From Ligula intestinalis (lineage: Eukaryota > Platyhelminthes > Cestoda > Diphyllobothriidea > Diphyllobothriidae), in the NCBI GenBank assembly GCA_036362985.1, contig JAYGXS010000003.1:42554312-42618311 (forward strand): 64,000 nt of DNA, read 5' to 3'. The notes below the pieces were generated by a model. The model saw nothing but the letters and a program-made list of their open reading frames with translations. It was not told the origin of the DNA and made no database searches. Shown piece after piece: positions 15,101 to 24,173 of the stretch; the stretch's first letter is position 1, and each line of letters starts with the position of its first letter. The translations under genes were made by a program, and so were the position numbers.

Positions 15101-18100
15101 CTACAGACAATTGTGCTTAAGTCTACCATGTCAGCTAGCTGTTATATGAATATTGGAGTCTACATGGAATAAAATACTATCCCTCCTCTTGCGGCTCTCC
15201 AACTGACCAGTGACAGTTTTCATAACACACAGTTGACCTTAGACTCGGCAAGGGAAAATGCATGGCAGCTGGAGATTGAACAGAAGTATTTCAAGCAGGC
15301 CTGTATTCTCCTTTACTTAGTTCATTTCCAAGCGATTGCCTAAATGAGCCACATCTTTGGGACAAAATGAAGATGGAGCCAAAAATTCACAGCAGAACCA
15401 AATGATTAAGTTCTTTGGAAGATACTCCGGTTTATAATTGGAGACATTGTCTGTCATTGCATGGTTAAACCATCTGTACTAACCAAAAATTGGCACTAGT
15501 TCGAATATGAATTGCCTGACTCCACTGACCACGCAAGTGAGGATGCTAAAACGCCGGCAGTTTTATACACACGGGTATGTTATCAAAAGCAATTATCGCA
15601 CGGAATGTGAGTCAGAATACTGAAATTAATGAATTTCAACGACCAAACAGTCAAATTACGTAGAATGGTGATGAAAATACACACAGTCTGCCTTAGACTA
15701 GCCGAAGAGAAGTCCAGGACATCTGGAGGCAGAACGGTTGTTATGGACAACCCACATCACTATGTCCGGCTTCCTTGTCCTTGCCTCAAAGTTATGCAAC
15801 TTCCCAGCGAGCGGTTTTAGTCTTCCTGACCTGCAGATGCGCAATCAACTTCCACTCGCATACGCACACACGGTCGTTGCGTCTACCCAAGCACCACTTG
15901 AACGCGCCATCCCCGACCAATGCAGTATGAGCCAATAGACACGACACAATTTCTAGTAATGCAGCACACCACTTGGAAATCACCTGAACTTGCTCCACAG
16001 GCATATAAAAGCAGCTGCCCCGCTGCCTAATTTTCCCTCCGGCAGGACTAGAGGCAACCAACACTTTTCCTAGATTTACCAGTGACCACTGCTGCCTGAG
16101 ACAGCAAATCGGGGTTCTGTGCACAATAAATTCCTCTTCCTGATGCTTTCTGTCCTTTCCAACGATCCGAGATTAGGCCTGATGGTTGTAGTGTTCTGAG
16201 CACAAACACTGCTTCGACGGTAAATAGCCGCCTGAACAGGACACGGAAATATAACCGTCCCACTCGCTTAAAATATGTGTTCTTGGAATAAATTTCAGGA
16301 AGAATAAATATCCCCGCGTCTTAAACCAACCATAACATTACACTAAACTTTAACCGTAATCTTTACGCTAGCTCTACCACAAACTTCAACCCTACGGTTA
16401 ACTCGAACCCAATCCTTAAGCCTTAACACGATCCTGACCCCAACCCGAAATCTGACCAAAACGCCAACTTTAAACCTAACCCTAACCCTCGGCCTAATCC
16501 TGAACTTAATTTCTTCGGAATTTGGCGCGAAGCCACATGTACTGACTCTATAGTCCCTGTCACTGGTTGGTTATGTGAACGAGGTTTGGGGCATGAGTTG
16601 AGCAAACGTGACAAGCGAGAGATGAATGAGAAGAGGGAAGCGGGACGGATGCGAAAGCAATTACTGCGTCCACACTATTTTGTTCCTTCACAGGATAGTC
16701 CTATTCATGTTCCTCCTCAGGCAACGGTAATATAGAGCGTGTTCAGTGGACTAACTAGCGTTAGAACTTTAATGTATTGTTTAGTCCGTATTTTCCCTCA
16801 ATTCGCAGGATACCTAGTCCAAATACCCAGCCAAGATGCACAAAGGCTCTGGATAGAGAGAGCTTGATAGAAAATATCCTACAACGAACAATAGGACCAT
16901 GAAACAAGAAAGAATATTTTGACTACACGTTAGATGCATAGGACTAACATGGGCGCTGGACCAGGGCACGACATGCGTTACTGGGCATGCGCATCTGTGA
17001 AAACTTTCACCTTTTGAGTAGAGGCGTGTTAGTAAGTCTAGGCGTAGGTACATGCTGCGTCAATCGCCTACGCCCGAGCGCATTTTAAGATTTCTTGACG
17101 GTATGGACACGGGACCAGGTGGGTGAAGCAGGAGTGTGTTAGATGCACGCAAGTCGGCTATCACGGTCCCCGCACTCACCCTGCAATGGGCAAACGGTAG
17201 ATATAGGCGGAAACGAAGGTCTATCTTTCACAATTTCATGAAGAAACGTCACAAAAGTAATTATAGTGGACAAATACATAGGCCAAAAAGTCCAGAGCGG
17301 GAGGTGAAATGTTTACCGGGCTCAGGGTGAAATACTCACGAGACCAGTCCAACAGTAGACCTAGGCGGTTCAGCTGCGCGAGGATATTTGTCCCCTTTCT
17401 GGAGAAATAAAAGAAATTGACGGCGAAAACTCGCTGAAGAGAACGCTGAGGTGAGGGGAAAAACTGAGTCTAAAATGCTTATGCTCACGAATCCTTCCAC
17501 TTCCAGACTTCTTGAACAAAGGCCTCACGACCCATCTGAAGTCGGGGGTTTCGTGAACCCTGGAGGTCGCAGGTGTCTCCAAACAGGTGTCTCTCAACAA
17601 CCATCTGTGTAGCCAGCCCCGCATGATCCATTCCAGGAATCCAGAGCACATCCCGCCCTTTCATCTGCTGCCTACAAACCAGAATAAAAAGAGTAGACAA
17701 AGTTCTCCTGAAATAAGAAATTTTGCGTGGTTATTCCTGCTTTAGTAGGAGTCGACAGCAGGTCATACGCCAACCTCTGGTTCGAATAGCGTGGGCTTGC
17801 ACCCAGACTCTTTGGTCACTAGGAGTTAAGTTCAACGCTCTATCCTCAAGAAATGCAATCGCTGTTCTCTTTGTGTGTATGAGGAATAGAAGGTGTTGTG
17901 GTAGTGCTGTTCGCCAATCTAGTTACAGCGTGGACCGTGCTCAGCCCGTTGTACTCAGATTCCACACTAGAGCCATCGCAGGAAGTTACGTACCAATCAT
18001 TAATAATGAGGGACAAAGAAAACGTTGACTGTGAGGGGTCCAGATTGAGACGATCGGTGAGCCACTTATCCATGTCTCTGACAGTAAACATAAAAGATGC

Positions 18101-18977
18101 GTAAAAACGCGAAAAAAATGGCTGAACACGTACCCACTTAAACTACTTCGTGCAGCCTTATAAAAGTGGCTGACACCACAATACAACAGCCTCTCGTTCT
18201 CTCGGGCATGACTTGACAGTGCATCTGCGTATCATACTGAATGGATGCAGCGTCAACGACTTGCGCATTAAGTGTTTATCAATGAGATAGCCTCGCAACG
18301 TAGCTATCTCACTTTTTCCTCCCTGACTAACCCGACTATGATAGCAAGACAAGGACAAGAAGATCAGAGATGGGCTGGTTGTACTGCCTGAGAAAGCTTA
18401 ACAGACTGTCTACGCGTGCCACACAGGACCTTTGTAAAGTTTTCAAAGGTGAATCGGATCGCACATGCGTGAGTGTGCCAGAGGCCACATTAAGACGCAT
18501 CCATTGCAGTCTCAGTCTCAGTCCTCCAGCTACTTCAAAACACTTACGGGGGCTCAGTTAGCTCACAAAGTGATTTCAATGAGGAATGCACCAATTTCCC
18601 GTGAGATTCGAGTCCCCGGTGTTGGGCCCACTCCCTCTTCCCTCTCCCATGCTCCAGTTGATCTTCCGAGCTTCTCAGTCAAGCATATTGTCTGATAACG
18701 AAGCCCGCAACTCTTTTGAAGGGTTTCTAAAAATTAGCTGGCGCCACGTCGTGTTGGACCCAGCATCATCTTAGATCCAGAACTACAAAATAAATGTGAA
18801 CCTGTTAACTACAAAAACATACGATGTCGGAAAACGGTCCCTAAAACGAGAGTTAAAATGGAAGACCACTAACCATCGACAGATGGCATCCTGAATGGCT
18901 GCCGTCAGAGCATGGCCCAGGTGCAGATCTCCCGTGATATTGGGAGGCGGAAGAATCATGGTAAAGGGTTTTCCAAC
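3043..18977 (-). CDS. VARS2: valyl-tRNA synthetase, mitochondrial-type (13 internal exons; both ends missing)
   Basis: Class I aminoacyl-tRNA synthetase that charges tRNA-Val and edits mischarged threonine. Exons on the minus strand: 18977-18874, 17671-17489, 17398-17317, 14918-14799, 12546-12419, 10947-10748, 10020-9893, 9727-9509, 9401-9246, 8721-8577, 6951-6881, 5145-5020, 3153-3043. All have GT donors and AG acceptors, the phases match throughout, and together they give 591 codons without a stop. In order they hold [17 protein letters not shown] (HIGH-type motif), MDHAGLATQ, the editing-domain block [77 protein letters not shown] and KMSKS. The phrases [10 protein letters not shown] and LPFTKILLHG resemble VARS2 more than cytosolic VARS1, but that choice is inference. 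N-terminal exons were not found; the anticodon-binding domain should lie left of the window or past the PLE at 0.4-2.7 kb. Confidence 0.93.
3154..5019. other. VARS intron, no recognisable insert
   Basis: About 1.9 kb. Two overlapping minus-strand ORFs (4110-4815) show no family resemblance, biased codon use or splice logic, and I treat them as chance ORFs. Confidence 0.6.
5020..5145 (-). CDS. VARS2: VARS exon ([14 protein letters not shown])
   Basis: Encodes [20 protein letters not shown] then [16 protein letters not shown] and LPFTK. ETG-DIL-FWVARM is the conserved core block. In phase at both ends, acceptor TTTCCAG, donor AAG|GTAGGT. Confidence 0.95.
5146..6880. other. VARS intron, AT-rich, no recognisable insert
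   Basis: About 1.7 kb, strongly AT-rich between 5900 and 6700. I see no gene, repeat or RNA motif in it. Confidence 0.6.
6881..6951 (-). CDS. VARS2: VARS exon ([10 protein letters not shown])
   Basis: 71-nt exon encoding [20 protein letters not shown] followed by [12 protein letters not shown] is nearly invariant in the family. Acceptor TACCTAG, donor GAG|GTTTGT. Confidence 0.93.
7395..7638 (+). mobile_element. RTE-type LINE 3' end fragment
   Basis: The last 45 bp (GATCACAGCCTTAACAAGTA then CAAGTAAGTA) match the 3' end of the RTE copy at 59829-59874 (GGTCACAGCCGTAACAAGTA then CAAGTAAGTA). A preceding GAGGCCG-CAGATCA segment is also shared. It is a 5'-truncated insertion inside a VARS intron. 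Confidence 0.65.
7893..8290 (-). repeat. tandem dimer of a tRNA-derived SINE-like repeat
   Basis: Two units with a 197-bp period; ACCTTTGGTCATTGAGTT occurs at 8011 and 8208. On the minus strand each has tRNA-like blocks: AGGTAGAGTGTTAAACTC, then GGTCTCGGGTTAGAATCCCG, which fits a Pol III B box with one or two changes. A body containing AATGGCCATTTC follows, then CTTTGTC. Related pieces lie at 17.8 kb and 34.4 kb, so this is a dispersed family. Confidence 0.6.
8577..8721 (-). CDS. VARS2: VARS exon ([11 protein letters not shown])
   Basis: Encodes [20 protein letters not shown] then [17 protein letters not shown] and LPTLEQ. Phase requires the acceptor at CCCAAG (8722-8723); the nearer TTCAG would put the exon out of frame. 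Last base starts an Asp codon. Confidence 0.85.
9246..9401 (-). CDS. VARS2: VARS exon ([11 protein letters not shown])
   Basis: Encodes [20 protein letters not shown] then [15 protein letters not shown], ending SPSVE. WCISRQ-WWGH is the family block that re-enters the catalytic core. Donor GAG|GTATTT. Confidence 0.94.
9509..9727 (-). CDS. VARS2: VARS exon ([13 protein letters not shown])
   Basis: 219-nt in-frame exon. Encodes [20 protein letters not shown], then [20 protein letters not shown] and [16 protein letters not shown] is a hallmark of valyl/isoleucyl synthetases after the editing domain. Confidence 0.94.
9893..10020 (-). CDS. VARS2: VARS exon, CP1 editing domain (VKVSPGHS)
   Basis: Encodes [20 protein letters not shown] then [18 protein letters not shown]. 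The family has VKVTPAHS or VKITPAHD here; the HS form is mitochondrial-like. Acceptor CCTTTTTAG, donor CAG|GTCAGA. Confidence 0.93.
10748..10947 (-). CDS. VARS2: VARS exon, CP1 editing domain
   Basis: Encodes [20 protein letters not shown] then [12 protein letters not shown], and [22 protein letters not shown] is the threonine-rich editing motif. The exon would be missed by plain ORF scanning because the correct frame starts only after the acceptor TTAG at 10948-10951. Confidence 0.93.
10948..12418. other. VARS intron with one PLE tail
   Basis: Apart from the PLE tail at 11640-11900, nothing recognisable. Confidence 0.55.
11640..11900 (+). mobile_element. PLE 3' tail fragment
   Basis: Contains ATGATTAAGGATTTCCGAGG, then GGAACGTCAGGACAATAAAC, followed by a TTCTTC run and CCCGAGG. 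The same string order appears at 42635-42720 and at the ends of other PLEs in the window. No coding part remains. Confidence 0.6.
12419..12546 (-). CDS. VARS2: VARS exon, start of editing domain
   Basis: Encodes [20 protein letters not shown] followed by [13 protein letters not shown]. The LPVPGY block precedes the CP1 editing domain in valyl-tRNA synthetases. Ends with two bases of a Lys codon before GTAAGT. Confidence 0.88.
12547..14798. other. VARS intron, no recognisable insert
   Basis: About 2.25 kb between two well supported exons. I find no known repeat or ORF of interest. Confidence 0.55.
14799..14918 (-). CDS. VARS2: VARS exon (AISDIE)
   Basis: Encodes [20 protein letters not shown], then [20 protein letters not shown]. 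The residues up to SAISDIE are a family signature. In-frame at both ends; donor GAG|GTGGGC. Confidence 0.93.
15735..16215 (+). repeat. LTR-like or retroelement-derived fragment
   Basis: Contains a TATA box (GCATATAAAAGC at 16001) and a poly(A) signal (ACAATAAATT at 16121) about 120 bp apart, then GCCTGATGGTTGTAGTG near the end. The last 120 bp match 41890-42010 (same poly(A) signal and the same GGCCTGATGGTTGTAGTG). This is the layout of a solo LTR, but no clean ends or target duplication were found. Confidence 0.4.
16325..16510. repeat. degenerate telomere-like interstitial repeat
   Basis: A run of six- to seven-base units of the form AACCNTAA. It includes AAACCTAACCCTAACCCT near 16470 and many diverged versions before it (AACTTTAACC, AACCCTACGG). 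The C-rich strand is the plus strand. It looks like an old interstitial (TTAGGG)n tract inside the VARS intron. Confidence 0.6.
17317..17398 (-). CDS. VARS2: VARS exon ([12 protein letters not shown])
   Basis: Short 82-nt exon encoding [20 protein letters not shown] then EYFTLSP. The LDW and FTLSP residues match the family block just before the editing domain. Acceptor TTTCTCCAG, donor CCG|GTAAAC. Confidence 0.9.
17489..17671 (-). CDS. VARS2: VARS exon, Rossmann-fold continuation
   Basis: Encodes [20 protein letters not shown], then TQMVVERHL and [24 protein letters not shown] is a conserved valyl/isoleucyl/leucyl synthetase block. Donor is TC|GTGAGC; the Ser codon is completed by the next exon. 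Confidence 0.93.
17750..17850 (-). repeat. tRNA-like SINE fragment
   Basis: On the minus strand, GGATAGAGCGTTGAACTTAA is followed by TAGTGACCAAAGAGTCTGGG and then TTCGAACCAGAGG. The block TGACCAAAG and its spacing match the units at 8.0-8.2 kb. Confidence 0.5.
18874..18977 (-). CDS. VARS2: VARS exon with HIGH-type motif
   Basis: Encodes [13 protein letters not shown] then [16 protein letters not shown], ending ICRW. HLGH is the class I ATP-binding signature (HIGH). Acceptor is TTGCATAG, donor is TG|GTTAGT; it leaves two bases of a Trp codon that the next exon completes. Confidence 0.93.
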
Positions 18978-20520
18978 CTATGCAATGATGAAAACAAAAA
19001 GGATACATGGTCCTCGGGTGTTAAAAAGTGTGTTAACGGCGGACGAAGGAAACAAAGCAAATATCAAAGGGCGAACGTTCGATGGGCGTTGAAAACTAAA
19101 GGTAGTACAAGAAAATAACTAACTAATAAAGTACTTTTACTGCGACAGAAAAGTTTGCGTAAATGTCCTGGGAAAAAGACCTAGAGCTAGTACAGCCTCT
19201 CGGAAGCCGAAACACGCAAGACCCGACACCTTAGCTGCAACTTGATGCGGAATGGATACGCGTAAGTCAAATCCCCATCCAATACCCTGCCCCGTTTCAG
19301 AAGTTCAGCAAAAGTACTATTTGGAGGCGACGGAAACCATTGTTGCAAGACCCGCTGCTGAGATGGCACACAGATCGAAACTACCACGGGTGATGTCTGA
19401 AAGATGTAAAATTGATTAGCGCTCCAGTTAAGTCTTGAAATTTTGCGAAGTTATCTATACAAGTCGGCTCGGCGGAGAATTGGTGTCACGTATATTTGAA
19501 TAAAAATAGGCAGTAACACGGGAGGGCGGAGCTTTTCGAATTGTGTTCCAAATTCCGAAACATCATGATTTAAACTTCGCGACTGCCAAGACTATTGCTC
19601 CAACAGGGAAGAGGATAAGCTGTGATATAATTGAAGTTTGAGCTTAAACAACCGAGATGCAAAAATTTCCGGTCTCCATATGGAGCCCAGCACAGCAATT
19701 TTCGGACTAACCAAACCGGGTGTGGGTTTGCTGTGAAGCCCTAAAATGCTGCCTATATCTGCACAGATCGGGTCACAAACGGGAACTGGCAAGGCCTCAA
19801 CAACTCGTCTCTATCAAAGTGACATACTAATCCGGTCTGCGCACGAGAGGTTTCCGGACAAAATTAGAAAATAACGGTAACGTCTAACGAGTATGAGATT
19901 TAAGCAACAACCAGTTCTGTAAAATTGGCTATGGAAGGAAAAAGAGTCTTTTCGCCGCAGATGAGAGTTAGTAAGAAGAAGTCGTCAGAACTTGCAGTTG
20001 GTAAAATTACTCGAAAGAAACTTGAAGCAGGGCAAATGTTCGACTGTTTTCGTGAACGCTGTGCCCTCAGTTGTGTTTTGGAAAAGGAAAGGGAGGAAGG
20101 AATAAGTCGCAGATGATTCGATATCCTTGAAAAAAAAATAAAACGCAGACGTACTTTGGGCTTTTTTGCCAAGCAGTTCCGCCAGAGAGAGGCGCAGAGT
20201 CGGGGATCCTCAACTACCTGCGGTTGGTACTGTCTGTGGATTTCTGTGAATAAATGTACGGAATTAAGTGAAGGAGAGGCGCGGCAGGTTGTTCAGATGG
20301 AGAGGGTATCCGAGTGCTCTTTGAATCGTAGTCTAAAGAGGCTTCGGAAATAGACCTGCCAGGGCCCGTCGCAAAAATCAAAAATGTACTCGTATTGACC
20401 AAAAAGTCATTATGGGGTGATTACTAACAAATGAGTGCCGTCAACTCTGATAAAAAGACCGGGTCAATAGACCACTGATAGTACACGCTAAATGAACTTG
20501 GTTACAGAATATACTTTTAG
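18978..20520. other. upstream of first VARS exon found, no recognisable gene
   Basis: The N-terminal VARS exons should lie here or further right on the minus strand, but I could not identify them. Short ORFs at 19187-19387 and 19900-20172 (minus) do not resemble the family. Confidence 0.5.
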
Positions 20521-20788
20521 TGCCCAGCCTTGTAAACCTGAATAGAAATCACACTGAAGTCCATGGCGAGGAAGTAGCAACATCGGCCTGCCCGAGCTCG
20601 ATGTCCACAGTAGAAAACGAGGCTAGTACTGCAACTATAGACTCCGGTCGCAGACAGGACAATCATAATAGCAGCACGAGAGCTGTTAACCAGCGAGTGG
20701 GCGACAGTGTCGTAGGCACAAAAATGTCGCCAAGAGAGAAGCAAGCTTCGTAATACAGGGTTAACTTGAATCAACCGCAGACACTCCC

Positions 20789-21130
20789 TTGGACCGGCAT
20801 TTCGCAGACGTTCAGCTCTTCGGTGCACTCATGAACAAAATGCTGGGACCCAATGCATCAGTCGATAAGGCCTTCGGCTTTGTAAAACGGCCAGAGAGCC
20901 CAACTGAATTGACGAGTCCCAGACGTCTGAAGGTGATCATCACCAGCAGCCAAGAAGCCAAGCTCAGTCTGTCTAGGCATTTTAGAATAAAAGACTCTGA
21001 GCAGGGAGTTTTTTCAAAAGGGTTTCTCAGCTGAGGAACGGAACAAACATCGTCAACTGGTTACCGAACTGAGGGAGCGGGTCAGCAAGGGGGAACAAAA
21101 ATTGGTTATTTACAACAACCAAGTGATTCA
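20789..21130 (+). pseudogene. CR1-type LINE ORF1 C-terminal remnant
   Basis: Encodes PRRLKVIITSSQEAKLSLSR followed by a frame break and ERNKHRQLVTELRERVSKGE, then LVIYNNQVIQR. Such lysine/arginine-rich segments lie directly upstream of the endonuclease in flatworm CR1-like elements. Identification is from position and general character. Confidence 0.45.
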
Positions 21131-21239
21131 GCGTTCATTGTTCTCACCCTAGACAGGCCCGTTTTGGATAACCACGCAGTCGACCCAGTAGGGGGAGGGT
21201 TGAGCCCGAGTGTAAAATCTACCCGAACAAGCCGAGAAA

Positions 21240-21900
21240 TGAAAAAAGTGCATGTATGCCAATGCACAAAGCCTGCTCTCTAGATTATACGAGCTTAAGA
21301 TTATTGTGTCAAGTGGAAGCAGATGTCGTATGTATAACAGAAACATGGTTATCCACAAAGGTAGACGATCGGGAAGTTGCTCTCCCCGGTTTTCAGCTGT
21401 TCCGAAAAGAGCCAGGCGTAAAGGCGGGGGTGTGCTCACCTATGTTACATGGCCTGCACGTGTCAAACAAAACTGACCAGCTCGCGCCCGACATAGAGGC
21501 CCTTTGCTCACCGTCAGAACGACGGGGTCTCAAGCCCTTGACATCCTGGCGGTTTATCGACCACCGTCGAACGACCCATAGTGAGACACTACCCTGATAT
21601 AGGAAGTTAAAGCATTTGCCGTGCGATCCAATGTTATTATTATGGGTGACTTTAATGCTCCGCATATCGACCGCAAACATCAGTTCCGCGACCGGGTCAG
21701 AATTAAGTTTCGATCGCCGACTCCTACGCACGGTACAAAAAGCCTTTCTATCACAACCCGTCTAATCACCGACCAGGCTGCGTGAAAGTGAGCAAACCAA
21801 TTCCCTGGAGTTTGCACTGAAAAAAGCGCCAGAGAGTGTAGACGTCGTAAATTGTGTACCTCCTCTCGGCAAAAGTGACCACGTAGTACTACAGTTGGAG
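21240..21900 (+). pseudogene. LINE AP-endonuclease domain, frameshifted
   Basis: Two overlapping frames share the domain. One gives ANAQSLLSRLYELK and later RKGGGVLTYV; the other gives EADVVCITETWLSTKVDD then REVALPGFQLFRKE. Together they show the N-A-S-L and D-V-CITETWL motifs of apurinic-type endonucleases, with at least two frameshifts. The later IIMGDFNAP (near 21635) is the GDFN metal-binding block. Confidence 0.75.
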
Positions 21901-22088
21901 TATTCACTCTTCTCTGTACCTGATCGTAGCGCGACCGTCAGACACAACATATAATGCGGAAACTTTACTCAAATGAGAACCAAAGTGCGCAGGTTAGACT
22001 GGAAGGAGGCATTCACTGGCTGTGTCCACGGGGATTGGTTGGCGCTTAAGGCCGTATTACGCAGACTATAACCGCTTTCTGCCCCATC

Positions 22089-22565
22089 TTGAAAACGAAG
22101 GCCACAAATAGGCCCCAGTGGCTAACGAACACACTGAAGAGGGAGGTAAATCATAAACGAAAGCTGTGGCAATCGTATCTTAGAGAGAAGACTACCGAGT
22201 CGCAAAACAAGTACAAGACACAGAGAAATAGGGTTAAGGGCCTTGTACAAAAAACCCGCCAAAGCTTCAAGACTGACCTAATAAACCGTGCAGTCGAAAA
22301 TCCAAAGATCGTCTACAACTACATTAGGCGATCCAATCGTATTAGAGACCCCATCCCGTTGGTAAAAATGGATGATAGTGCCGAACTTTACGAGAAAAAA
22401 GCAAAGGCTGAGCATCAATCCGACGTCCTTCAGTTGCTTTTTACGAGGGAGGCCGGGCTAACCGTTACCTACTTTAGTACAGAGGAGATTCCGACCATCG
22501 ACTCAGCTGAGCTCACGGAAGTTACTGTTCTGCAAGAACTTCTTAAGCTCCAAGACACGAAGTAA
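22089..22565 (+). pseudogene. LINE linker region between endonuclease and RT
   Basis: A 158-codon open stretch rich in Lys, Arg and Gln, with RPQWLTNTLKREVNHKRKLW then YKTQRNRVKGLVQKTR. This is the usual character of the region before the RT in CR1 and Jockey-like LINEs. A TAA at 22563 follows, and the next codons read PGPDGIPA, a conserved RT entry motif. Confidence 0.65.
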
Positions 22566-22690
22566 CCAGGTCCAGATGGCATACCTGCATAGCTGTTGAA
22601 AGAGCTAGCCATGGAGTTGACAGAACCCCTGCGCTTACTCTTCCAGGCCTTCTTAAACACAGGCCAATTGCCACCCGACTGGAAGACGGC

Positions 22691-23127
22691 GTGGATCTCA
22701 CCCATACACAAAAAATAGAGTCGGGCGTCCGCAAAAAACTACAGGTCGATAAGCCAAAATTATGCAAGATTATGGAGCGAATTGTCAAAAAAGAGTTGAT
22801 TCAATTCCGAGAGTGTCGTCGACTTCTTTCTGACAAACAGCACGGATTCCGTAGAGGAAGGTCCTGCTTGACAAATTTACTCTACTGTCTAGAACAATGG
22901 GCCAGGGTACTCAATCAAGAAAATACGGTGCACGCAGTCTTCGTAGACTTCAAGAAGGCATTTGACACTGTGTCTCATCAACGTCTTCTATACAAAATCA
23001 GACGCATAGGGATAAGAGGCAACCTTTTGCGGTGGATCGAAAACTTTCTGACTGGTCGAACTCAGACCCTATGTCTTAGTGATCAGCAATCGGCAGAAAT
23101 GGCAGTTGATAGTGGGGTTCCCCAATA
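22691..23127 (+). pseudogene. LINE reverse transcriptase fragment
   Basis: Encodes CKIMERIVKKELIQF, then LSDKQHGFRRGRSCLTNLLY and HAVFVDFKKAFDTVSHQRLL, ending MAVDSGVPQ. FVDFKKAFD is RT motif A. The reading stops at the junction with the PLE left end, so motif C is absent. Confidence 0.85.
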
Positions 23128-23149
23128 GAAGCGAAAATCCGAGTCCTCG

Positions 23150-23245
23150 GGCATAAATGAGAAGAAGAGGCGATCACGGGAGCCAAAGTTTTACTTTCCT
23201 GACGTTTCAAAAGCGTACAGGCTTCCGTCATCAGAGGTGGGGGTT
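23150..23245 (-). repeat. inverted terminal repeat, left arm of PLE
   Basis: Reverse complement of 25625-25712 with few mismatches. Includes a hammerhead-like motif on the minus strand (23201-23234). Confidence 0.8.
23201..23234 (-). ncRNA. hammerhead-ribozyme-like motif
   Basis: Minus-strand copy of the motif at 25637-25670, in the left inverted arm of the PLE. Same core (CTGATGA ... GAAACGTC) and same stem II. Confidence 0.5.
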
Positions 23246-24173
23246 TTGAGCCAGGCAATCATACAGTGCACCGAACTTACCGGAGACGATGGAGTCATGC
23301 TGTTGCGACAGGTGATCACCAAAGGGGCCAGAGATCTACGGATGAAAAGAGATGAAGAACTGGGCGAGAAGCTGAGAAAGCTATCTAACTCATCGAAAGA
23401 GGAGAGCGAAGTTCTTGTGCACAACATGTCCTCCCAACAGCTGACACCAACACAAGTAAAAGTGCTGAGCCACGAAGCTTGCTTTAACACCACGGATGCT
23501 GATCCAATCAACCTTGTCGCAACGGTCGAATCAATTCTTAAACAAACCGGGGAATCTGACGAGACGAAGCACCTCATTCGGCAACAGGCAACAACCTTGG
23601 TGATGGCGCACAAACCGCGCGCAATCATTACCCGAGCAGAGGAGAGTGCACTCAAAGCACTGAGGGCTGACACCAGTATCGTGATTCTCCCAGCAAACAA
23701 AGGACGTTCCACTGTGTTGCTGGATAAAAGCGACTACATTCAGAAGGCCAACGCTCTGCTGGAGGACCGGCAAGCGTACCTTCCATGTGACGAGGCACCG
23801 ATGAAGAAGCTGATGGCGCAACTGGACAAATTGCTCATCGAAATGCAAAGTAGCAGCCTGATCACCAGGTGGGTACGAATGGCCATCAAGCCAACAGATG
23901 CGCCCGTAGCGAGGTTCTACGGTTTACCAAAGGTAAACAAAGCTGGGATTCCCCTCCAGCCGATCGTGTCATTGCGTGGAGCACCAACATTCAATCTGGC
24001 TAAATGGTTATCTCGACATCTGAACCCACTGACGTCGAACGCAGCCACGACGGTCTGCTCAGCCACTCAATTTCTGAAACGTCTTAAGGGAGTGCAACCC
24101 ACCGAAGACGAGGTCATGGTGTCATTCGACGTCACCTCTCTCTTTACCTCGATCCCGCAAGACCTCAGCCCAA
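23237..24173 (+). pseudogene. PLE reverse transcriptase, N-terminal part
   Basis: About 312 codons are open. Landmarks in order: SDETKHLIRQQATTLVMAHK, the entry block ADTSIVILPANKGRSTVLLD, the PLE signature ARFYGLPKVNKAGIPLQPIV, SLRGAPTFNLAKWLSRHL, and motif A VMVSFDVTSLFTSIPQDL. Directly after IPQDL the sequence jumps to PKFWSRYVDD in another frame. The segment with RT motif B, about 80 residues in relatives, is deleted, so the enzyme cannot work. Confidence 0.88.

Larger units (their letters stand above)
20541..23127 (+). mobile_element. CR1-type LINE, decayed, 3' truncated
   Basis: A non-LTR retrotransposon in order ORF1 remnant, AP-type endonuclease, linker and reverse transcriptase. Many frameshifts and stops break it. 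It ends abruptly at the left end of the PLE at 23130, soon after the reverse-transcriptase fingers and the first catalytic motif, so the YADD motif and 3' end are missing. CR1 rather than RTE is inferred from the CITETWL endonuclease wording and the FVDFKKAFDTVSH motif. Confidence 0.75.

Noticed and set aside
19187..19387. Minus-strand ORF tested as the missing N-terminal VARS exon
   Set aside because: None of the expected aromatic and tryptophan-rich residues before GKPFTMIL are present, and no frame joins to the exon at 18977.
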